From: Dyella terrae
Lineage (GTDB): Bacteria; Pseudomonadota; Gammaproteobacteria; Xanthomonadales; Rhodanobacteraceae
NCBI RefSeq assembly: GCF_004322705.1
Contig: NZ_SIZZ01000003.1
Coordinates: forward strand, 372,001 to 436,000
Length of the DNA: 64,000 nt
Reading direction: 5' to 3'
Under the pieces are notes generated by a model that worked only from the letters and a program-made list of their open reading frames with translations, searched no databases and was not told the origin of the DNA. A program made the position numbers and the translations under genes. Shown here piece after piece: positions 27,284 to 33,780 of this stretch. Numbering within the stretch: the stretch's first letter is position 1; every line of letters begins with the position of its first letter.

Positions 27284-28066
27284 ATGAACAACCGCATCGA
27301 TGCCTGGCAGCTGCAAGGCCATACCGCTCTGGTGACGGGCGCCAGCAAGGGCATTGGCTACGCGGCGGCACGTGAACTGGCCGGACTTGGCGCCGATCTG
27401 CTGCTGGTAGCGCGGGACGAGGATTACCTGGAGCAGATCCGCGTCGAGCTGAGCGACGACTTCGAAGGCATCGAAGTGCTTGCCTTCGGCGCCGACCTTG
27501 CTGATCAGGAAGACCGCCTGGCCGTGTTCGACTGGGTAGCCGACCTTGGTGCACCGCTCTCGCTGCTGGTCAACAACGCCGGCGGCAACCAGCCGGCACC
27601 GACGCTGGACTACAGCGAGGACGCGTACCGGAACATCTTCGAGCTGAACCTGTTCTCGGCGTTCGAAATGAGTCGCCTCGCGCATCCGCATCTCGTGCAA
27701 CACGCCAACGCCGCCATCGTCAACGTCGGCTCCGTCTCCGGCATCACGCACGTGCGCACTGGATCTCCTTACGGAATGACCAAGGCCGCCCTGCATCAGC
27801 TCACGCGTAACCTCGCGGCGGAGTGGGCCACCGACGGCATTCGCGTCAACGCCGTGGCCCCCTGGTACATCCGCACGCAGCGCACGGATCCGGCGCTGGC
27901 CAACGATGACTATCTCGACGAAGTGCTCGATCGCACGCCTCTGCGGCGCATTGGTGAGCCAGAAGAAGTGGCGGCCGCGATTGCGTTTCTGTGCCTGCCC
28001 GCAGCCAGCTACATCACGGGCCAGGTGCTGGCGGTGGATGGTGGCTTCCTCAACTACGGGTTCTGA
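27284..28066 (+). CDS. Short-chain dehydrogenase/reductase, tropinone-reductase-like
   Basis: 260-aa classical SDR. NAD(P)-binding TGASKGIG (18-25), NNAGGN (about 93-98), catalytic Ser in NVGSVSG and YGMTK as the Y-x3-K motif; C-terminal PEEVAAAIAFLCLPAASYITG and VDGGF are typical. The overall pattern (MNNRIDAWQLQGHTALVTGA) resembles tropinone-reductase-like SDRs of bacteria; the substrate is unknown. It is divergent from the lipoprotein/ABC pair and its 3' end borders the tandem DnaA-box repeats. Confidence 0.9.
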   Translation: MNNRIDAWQLQGHTALVTGASKGIGYAAARELAGLGADLLLVARDEDYLEQIRVELSDDFEGIEVLAFGADLADQEDRLAVFDWVADLGAPLSLLVNNAGGNQPAPTLDYSEDAYRNIFELNLFSAFEMSRLAHPHLVQHANAAIVNVGSVSGITHVRTGSPYGMTKAALHQLTRNLAAEWATDGIRVNAVAPWYIRTQRTDPALANDDYLDEVLDRTPLRRIGEPEEVAAAIAFLCLPAASYITGQVLAVDGGFLNYGF

Positions 28067-28072
28067 TCCGCT

Positions 28073-28430
28073 TTATCCACACGCGATGTGGAACACCTGT
28101 TCGCAAGCCTGTGGATAGTCGGGAAAACACCCGTGGTACCGGTGTCTTGCATCGTATTGCGCACTTTTTGACCAACGCCGCATGGCACGCGCGAGCTTAT
28201 CCACACGCGATGTGGAACAGCTGTTCGCAAGCCTGTGGATAGCTTCGAAAACTTCAGGCGTGCCGGTGGCTTGTATCTCGTTGCGCAGTTTTTGCGCACG
28301 CAGGGCGCCGACGTGGTTATCCACACCGGATGTGGAACACCTGTCCAAAAGCCTGTGGATAGTCGCGAAAACGACAAGCGTGGCGATGACTTGTATCGCC
28401 TTGCGCAAAAAGTGCGCAGCGCGTCTAACA
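28073..28430. repeat. Three tandem ~120-bp units carrying DnaA-box sequences
   Basis: Three units begin at 28073, 28197 and 28317 (periods 124 and 120). Each starts with a perfect DnaA box TTATCCACA, then GATGTGGAACA, then AAGCCTGTGGATAG exactly 37 nt after the first box (28110, 28234, 28354), followed by a GAAAAC, a CTTG.AT and a TTGCGCA segment. The units are similar but not identical, with the box segments best conserved. They fill the spacer between two convergent genes; there is no dnaA, dnaN or other origin-linked gene nearby. Confidence 0.85.
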
Positions 28431-29063
28431 GCCCGCCAGTTGCCCTTGCAGTTCTTTCTCCCGCCGCTCAAGGGGCGGGCGATCGCTCTTGAAGGCGCGG
28501 CGTAACTTCCGTGCGTTGTCGTCGAACTCGTCGCGCAGCGCGCGGCAGGTTTCTTCGTACGAGAGCGGCCGGCACTGGTCCTGCACCCAGACATAGCGGC
28601 TGGCGATCAGCCCCGGCGTGATCTTGCCGCGGTTGGCTTCCGGGGCCGAGATGCCGGCGCCGCCGCTGGGTCCATAGGCCTGCGCCAGTGGCATCTGCAC
28701 GGCACCGAGCATGCCCCAGGGTGCCATGTACGGTTCGTGGTAGCCGCTGTTGCTCAGGTACACCTTGCCGTCAGTGGCGCGGACGCAGGCGAACATCTGC
28801 GGAGGCGGCGGTGGCCGTTCGACGGGCGGCGGAGGAGCCTCCTCGACCGGCGCCACCGTGGCGGCCGGTGCCGGTGCGCGCGGCGGTGGCATCGCCGGGC
28901 CGGGCGGAGGCATGTCCATCACTTGCTGGCGCTGCGTCCCGGTGCAGGGCTTGTCCTGGTAGATGACGCTGCCGTTGGATGCCGTGCATTTGTACACGGC
29001 GTCGTCCGCCAGTGCGGCGGTGCTCAGCAACAACAGCAGGAGCGACAGGCGGGAGGGGCGCAT
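28425..29063 (-). CDS. Exported DUF4124-domain protein
   Basis: 212-aa secreted protein. Signal peptide (MRPSRLSLLLLLLSTAALA), a DUF4124 domain (AVYKCTASNGSVIYQDKPC, about 21-40), a proline-rich linker rich in PPPP runs (about 50-95), and a C-terminal part with four cysteines ending ..LQGQLAGC. DUF4124 proteins are frequent in Xanthomonadales and are envelope proteins of unknown role. The ATG at 29063 follows GGCGCTA..; the open frame extends upstream into the DegV gene but without a credible start. Its stop lies at the edge of the third tandem repeat. Confidence 0.8.
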   Translation of the reverse strand: MRPSRLSLLLLLLSTAALADDAVYKCTASNGSVIYQDKPCTGTQRQQVMDMPPPGPAMPPPRAPAPAATVAPVEEAPPPPVERPPPPPQMFACVRATDGKVYLSNSGYHEPYMAPWGMLGAVQMPLAQAYGPSGGAGISAPEANRGKITPGLIASRYVWVQDQCRPLSYEETCRALRDEFDDNARKLRRAFKSDRPPLERREKELQGQLAGC

Positions 29064-29091
29064 GGGCGGATCATAGCGCCGCCCGGGTTCG

Positions 29092-30036
29092 TCAGAAGTC
29101 GGCCACGTGCTCCTCGGCGGCAAAACCGAGCGTGATGGCGCCTTCGCCCACGTTGACCATGCCGGTGATGCTCATGGGCGACTCCAGCAGGGCCACCCCA
29201 GCCTCCTCGCAGGCGGCGCGCAGTTTGTCGTAGCCGGGCATCTTGGCCACTTCACTCAATTCGCCGCCGTAGCTGATGCACACGGCCGGAACCAGCAGGC
29301 CGGCTTGCACGCGTTCGGCGGCATAGTTGAACAGGGTTTCCGCGCCATGTTCGAAACCACGCACCTTGCCAACCGGCCCGGTTTCGCCACGGTAGCCGCG
29401 CAGCAGCGGTTTGATGTCCAGCGCCGAGCCGAGTACTGCACTGAACAGGCCCACGCTGCGGTCGCCCTTTTTCTTGGCACGGGCACGCAGGTAGTACAGG
29501 TCGCGCGGCAGCATGTAGCCGTAGCTGTTGTTGGCAATGTGGGTCAGGCGTTCGCGGATGGCGGCCGGGGCTTCGCCGGCGGCGATCAGGCGCGTGGCTT
29601 CCACGATGGTCGGGGCCGCGCCGGCGAAGAGATTGCGGGTATCGATCACGCGCATCAGGAAGGGGCCGGTGAGGCCATTCTTCTCGCGCACGCCGCGGTA
29701 GTTCTTCAGGACGGCGAAGCTGGCCTTGATCACGTGGTCGTTGATCGGGCTGCGCGTGGCGGTGATGGTCAGGCAGAAGACGCAGTCCTGCTCCAGTACC
29801 AGTTTGTCGAGGAACAGGCGCTGGACGTCTTCGACCGTGCACGGCTCGGTTTCGGCTGAGTGGCTGCGGTCGCCGAGCTTGCGGTCGAGGAAGCGATGGA
29901 TTTCGACCTGGCTGCGGTCGTCGAGGAAGACCTCGTCGTCGACCCGGACCGTAATGGGCATCACTGCAATGTTGTGTTCCTGCAGGAACGTCTGCGGCAA
30001 ATCGCAGGACGCGTCGATGGCCAGGCCCATGCGCAT
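29092..30036 (-). CDS. DegV family fatty-acid-binding protein
   Basis: 314-aa DegV protein. In Gram-positive bacteria these (FakB) present fatty acids to a kinase; in Proteobacteria the role is unclear. Typical features: MGLAIDASCDLPQ at the N-terminus, DRSQVEIHRFL, a central TRNLFAG and the C-terminal SPMSITGMVNVGEGAITLGF ligand-binding segment. No fakA-like gene is in the window. Start 30036 follows GGGGAG by 8 nt; another ATG two codons in is possible. It ends 28 nt before the DUF4124 gene on the same strand. Confidence 0.88.
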   Translation of the reverse strand: MRMGLAIDASCDLPQTFLQEHNIAVMPITVRVDDEVFLDDRSQVEIHRFLDRKLGDRSHSAETEPCTVEDVQRLFLDKLVLEQDCVFCLTITATRSPINDHVIKASFAVLKNYRGVREKNGLTGPFLMRVIDTRNLFAGAAPTIVEATRLIAAGEAPAAIRERLTHIANNSYGYMLPRDLYYLRARAKKKGDRSVGLFSAVLGSALDIKPLLRGYRGETGPVGKVRGFEHGAETLFNYAAERVQAGLLVPAVCISYGGELSEVAKMPGYDKLRAACEEAGVALLESPMSITGMVNVGEGAITLGFAAEEHVADF

Positions 30037-30340
30037 CAGGTCACTCCCCTTGTGATCGGCGGGCGCAACATATCACGCGGCGCGAGCGCTGCGGACCGGG
30101 TCACAAGTTGGGGTCGCGTGTTTGGAAAAATTCTTAGATGCCGCGGAAAACAGGCGTTTCCCGAATGCTGCGTCGCCGCAGCCCCGAAAGCCTGCACCCA
30201 TGGCCTCCTGGCTGACTGGCCATACAGGAATGTTGCGACGCATCCAGGTAGAATAGTCCGAATAACTGGCATATCGCCGGCGTGGCGTCGCCGGTAACGC
30301 GAGCGGAACGGTAACCGCGCGCCTGGCCTCAAGGGGTCAT
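30037..30340. other. Gene-free region between DegV and AMP nucleosidase genes
   Basis: 304 bp between two divergent genes, expected to hold both promoters. A TAGAAT at 30249-30254 is -10-like for the plus strand but has no convincing -35. No ORF with an SD, RNA gene or repeat was recognised. Confidence 0.4.
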
Positions 30341-31144
30341 ATGAAAGACAAGCAAGAGATCGTCTCCAACTGGCTGCCGCGCTACACGGGCACTGCGCTG
30401 GAGGAGTTTGGCGAGCACATCCTGCTCACCAATTTTGGCCACTACGTTGATTTGTTCGCACAGTGGCATGGCGTCGAAGTGAAGGGCCGGGACAAGCCCA
30501 TGCCCAACGCGACGGCCGATGGCATCACCCTGATCAACTTCGGCATGGGCAGCCCCAACGCCGCCACGGTGATGGACCTGCTCAGCGCCATTTCGCCCAA
30601 GGCCGCGCTGTTCCTGGGCAAGTGCGGTGGCGTCAAGAAGAAGAACGCCATCGGTGACCTGGTCCTGCCGATTGCCGCCATTCGTGGCGAAGGCACGTCG
30701 AACGACTATCTGCCTCCGGAAGTCCCGGCATTGCCGGCGTTCCAGTTGCAGCGCGGCGTGTCGACCATGATCCGTGACCTCGGCTACGACTACTGGACCG
30801 GCACGGTGTACACCACCAACCGCCGCGTCTGGGAACACGACGAGGCATTCAAGGAATACCTGCGTCGCACCCGCTGCATGGCGGTCGACATGGAGACGGC
30901 CACCATCTTCGCGGCGGGCTTCGCCAACAAGATCCCCTGCGGCGCGCTGCTGCTGGTGTCCGATCAGCCGATGATTCCCGAAGGCGTGAAGACCGAAGCG
31001 AGCGATCGCAGCGTCACCGCCCAGTACGTCGAGCGTCATATCCGCATCGGCATCGAGGCGCTGAAGCTGGTTCGCCGCAATGGCCGCAGCGTGAAGCACC
31101 TTCGCTTCGAAGATGAGAGCGATCGCTCGGACATCGAACTGTAG
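30341..31144 (+). CDS. amn: AMP nucleosidase, compact form
   Basis: 267-aa nucleoside phosphorylase-fold enzyme; it hydrolyses AMP to adenine and ribose-5-phosphate. Features: LLTNFGHYVDLFA, GITLINFGMGSPNAATVMDLL, FLGKCGGVKKKNAIGDLVLP and the C-terminal MAVDMETATIFAAGF with the conserved ME-x-A pattern of this superfamily. It is much shorter than E. coli Amn (about 480 aa), lacking the N-terminal regulatory domain; this compact form occurs in Bacteroidetes and Xanthomonadales. AAGGGG lies 5 nt before the ATG, and a strong terminator follows. Confidence 0.9.
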   Translation: MKDKQEIVSNWLPRYTGTALEEFGEHILLTNFGHYVDLFAQWHGVEVKGRDKPMPNATADGITLINFGMGSPNAATVMDLLSAISPKAALFLGKCGGVKKKNAIGDLVLPIAAIRGEGTSNDYLPPEVPALPAFQLQRGVSTMIRDLGYDYWTGTVYTTNRRVWEHDEAFKEYLRRTRCMAVDMETATIFAAGFANKIPCGALLLVSDQPMIPEGVKTEASDRSVTAQYVERHIRIGIEALKLVRRNGRSVKHLRFEDESDRSDIEL

Positions 31145-31160
31145 CCTGCACGCATGAAAA

Positions 31161-31186
31161 AGCCCGGGAGAGCGATCTCCCGGGCT
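31161..31186. terminator. Strong bidirectional terminator
   Basis: Stem AGCCCGGGAGA (31161-31171) / TCTCCCGGGCT (31176-31186), loop GCGA, flanked by AAAA on the left and TTTTTT on the right. It serves the convergent amn gene and the small exported protein gene. Confidence 0.9.
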
Positions 31187-31207
31187 TTTTTCTTGCCTGC
31201 CAGCCGA

Positions 31208-31480
31208 TTACTGGGCGCCGACAGCGGCGTCCGTCTTGACGTCGGCCTTGGCCGGAGCGGCTTCGGCGCCGGCTTCCGTCTTGGCAGCCGCCTTGTGGCT
31301 GCTGTGCTTGGCCTTGTGAGCCTTGTGCGTGGTGGTCTGGGTGGCGTCCTTGGCCGGCGCGGCAGCGGCGCTGGTTTCGGTCGCGGTCTTGGCGGAGGCA
31401 CCCGCTGCATCCTGAGCGAACAGCGGAGCGGACAGCAGGCTGGCAGAAGCGATCAGGGCGGCGAGGACAGTCTTGCGCAT
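31208..31480 (-). CDS. Small Ala/Lys/His-rich exported protein, acid-shock-protein-like
   Basis: 90-aa protein: signal peptide (MRKTVLAALIASASLLSAPL, then FAQ), then a low-complexity mature part rich in Ala, Thr, Lys and His (THKAHKAKHSSHKAAAKTE). Composition resembles the enterobacterial acid-shock protein Asr (signal peptide plus HKK-rich tail), but low complexity makes homology impossible to judge by eye. GGAGG lies about 9 nt before the ATG. Alternative: a generic envelope filler protein. Confidence 0.7.
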   Translation of the reverse strand: MRKTVLAALIASASLLSAPLFAQDAAGASAKTATETSAAAAPAKDATQTTTHKAHKAKHSSHKAAAKTEAGAEAAPAKADVKTDAAVGAQ

Positions 31481-31678
31481 GGGTACAACCTCCGGGAGGA
31501 ATCCGTGGCGAAAGTGCCGCGGTGAGGTGGACGCTATTCCCGCTTTCCCTGCTGGATGCTGAATTTTCCCAAGCGCATTCAACCGGCGGTTAGCTGACTG
31601 AATCGCGGTTATTTGGACGTCTATTCGGGTGATCGCGCCCACTTGTTTTTCGTCGCGTGCAAGGCGCCACGCGGGTTG

Positions 31679-33574
31679 TTACTGGCGAGCACCGGCGTTG
31701 ACCGAGGCATCGGGACGGGTTTCCCCGGCCAGTCCGCGCGTGCCGCCATCGGCGACAGGAAACAGGCGATCGAGCTTGCCCTTCATGCGAAGCAGGGCGA
31801 CGCTCGCCATCGCGTCGTCGGTACGCTTTTCGTTCGCGTCCTCGATGTTCGGCTCGGCGCCGGGTGCGCGCGTCAGTGCAGCGAGTTGCGGCGCGAGCAC
31901 CTGCGTCAGCGCGAAGTAAGCGTCGTCGTGGATGCCGGCGCGTTCCAGCAGGCGGCCGGGCAGCATCCATGAGGCAAGGCTTTCCTGAGTGGCGCGCGCG
32001 CCATTGCGCGGATCGACCAGTAGCCACGTGCCCGACTGGCTCAGCATGTCCTTGCCGTCAACGAAGCCAAGCGTTTCGTAAGCGCCGCCGAGCGCGGGCA
32101 GGTGATCCCCGTAAAACAGCAGCAACGTGGGGCGGTCGCGCTGCGCCAGCAGTTCGGCGAGGCGACCCAGTTCCTGGTCGGCGTGTTGCATGTGATAGAG
32201 GTAGTTCTTCAGTTCGAGCGCGTCGCTGTCGCTCAATCCGGCTGGTACCGGGATCGCATCGCGCGCCGCCGCGTCCGCCGGCGCCACGTCGTAGGGGCCA
32301 TGCGCCTCGATACTGATCGCGAACAGGAACTGCGGCGGACCTGCGTCCTTCAGCTGCGACATGATTTCGTCGGTCATGGCGCTGTCGGCCATGAACTGGC
32401 CGTCCATGGCAGCGCCGTGCGGGAAGGCGGGTTCCGAGACGAAACGGTCGAAGCCGATCGCCTTGAAGGCCGTGTTGCGGTTCCAGAAGGCGGCGTTGTT
32501 GCCGTGGATGGCGACCGTTTCGTAGCCATGGGTGCGCAAGGTGCGCACCAGGCCTGGCACGACCTTGCTGTTCATTTGCAGGTACGGAAACTGCAGGTCG
32601 TCGAAGTAGCGCAGCGACAGTCCGGTGAGCACTTCGAATTCTGTTCGGATGGTGCCGCCGCCGAAGGTCGGTACGTGCAGCGCGCCGCTGGCGCCCTGGG
32701 TTGCGAGGCGGCGCAGGTTGGGCGTCAAGTCGCTGTCTTCGTAACCCTTGAGGATGCGCGGATCGAAGAACGACTCACTCTGTACGACCACGATATCCGG
32801 CGCGCCGGTATTGTTTTCGTCCGGCGGCAACTGCATCCGTTCGCGCAGGGCCTGGCCGGAATCGCCGATCAACTGCAGCGCGGCGGCCGGGTCGGCCTTG
32901 CGACGCTGCTGGCTGTAGTGCAGGTGGAACATCAGCAGCGAGCTGACCAGCCCAGAGTGTTGCGCGGTGGACGTTGCCGACCACGGCTCCATCCACAGGG
33001 TTTCTCCGTCGTACACCCTGGCCCAGGCGGGCATGCCGCCGAGCAGCGAGCCCAGCGTCAGGGCAAGCGCCGTGCCCGCGAGCAGTCGTTTGCCATGGGT
33101 GCGGCGCGGGAACAGCGTCGGCTCCTTGCGCCACGCGATCACCACGGCGACCACGGCCGCGGCCATGATCAGGTAAGGCAGGGGCGACGCGGGCAGGTAA
33201 CTGGCGAGCAGATGCCAGCCGCCCTTGCGGAGCTGACCGACCATGCGGAAGTCAGCCGGCATCAGCGGCGTGCTCAGTTGCCGTACCTTCAGCGCATTGA
33301 TGCCGTAGATCAGGCCCTGGCTCAGAAAGGCCAGGCCGAAGGAAAGCCAGACCCGGCGGGTGAGTACCAGCAACAGCCCCGCCAGCAAGAGGCCAGGCAG
33401 GGCGTTGGCGAGCAGGTAGAGGGGCTGGGAGAACAGCTGGCCCGGGGAAACCCCTTCACCACCGTCGATAACCCCGGTCATCAGCAGGAAGACCAGGGTG
33501 AGGGCGACCGGAATACCCACGCGAATCAAGCGGGTGCGGTGGCTGGGGACGGTTTGGGGCTGCATCTCGGTCAT
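31679..33574 (-). CDS. LtaS/OpgB-like sulfatase-fold membrane enzyme
   Basis: 631-aa protein with five N-terminal transmembrane helices (to about residue 185) and a periplasmic alkaline-phosphatase/sulfatase-fold domain. LtaS/OpgB motifs are present: VVVQSESFFDP (metal-binding E267), GGGTIRTEFEVLTGL with T308 as the likely nucleophile, HGNNAAFWNR and FYGDHLPAL. Family members transfer phosphoglycerol from phosphatidylglycerol to glucans or lipids. In this organism osmoregulated glucan modification is a reasonable guess. Start 33574 has GCGGAA about 7 nt upstream. Divergent from glnE. Confidence 0.85.
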   Translation of the reverse strand: MTEMQPQTVPSHRTRLIRVGIPVALTLVFLLMTGVIDGGEGVSPGQLFSQPLYLLANALPGLLLAGLLLVLTRRVWLSFGLAFLSQGLIYGINALKVRQLSTPLMPADFRMVGQLRKGGWHLLASYLPASPLPYLIMAAAVVAVVIAWRKEPTLFPRRTHGKRLLAGTALALTLGSLLGGMPAWARVYDGETLWMEPWSATSTAQHSGLVSSLLMFHLHYSQQRRKADPAAALQLIGDSGQALRERMQLPPDENNTGAPDIVVVQSESFFDPRILKGYEDSDLTPNLRRLATQGASGALHVPTFGGGTIRTEFEVLTGLSLRYFDDLQFPYLQMNSKVVPGLVRTLRTHGYETVAIHGNNAAFWNRNTAFKAIGFDRFVSEPAFPHGAAMDGQFMADSAMTDEIMSQLKDAGPPQFLFAISIEAHGPYDVAPADAAARDAIPVPAGLSDSDALELKNYLYHMQHADQELGRLAELLAQRDRPTLLLFYGDHLPALGGAYETLGFVDGKDMLSQSGTWLLVDPRNGARATQESLASWMLPGRLLERAGIHDDAYFALTQVLAPQLAALTRAPGAEPNIEDANEKRTDDAMASVALLRMKGKLDRLFPVADGGTRGLAGETRPDASVNAGARQ

Positions 33575-33780
33575 GGCAGTTCCGCTAGCGCTGTCATGGC
33601 TTGGACACCGGACTGTAATGATCCGGGTCTGAACCAATTGTTGGATAGATCGCTGTTCGAGCTGGGAAACGCCCCGGTAGAAACGGGTGAGAGGCCTCTG
33701 GGGTGTACCGGGAAAGTGCGGCCGGAACGTGGCGGCGGTCATCCCCCGGTCATGGATGCAGTCCGCAGGTGAAGCCCGGC

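Noticed and set aside
28073-28377. Small frames across the tandem DnaA-box units
   Set aside because: The similar peptides arise from the repeated DNA; no SD and poor codon use.
28073-28430. DnaA-box units considered as the chromosome origin oriC
   Set aside because: No dnaA, dnaN, rpmH or parAB nearby, no AT-rich unwinding element, and convergent ordinary genes at both sides.
32102-33772. 556-codon open frame opposite the LtaS-like gene
   Set aside because: Shadow of a real gene; it lacks any motif and crosses the glnE promoter region.
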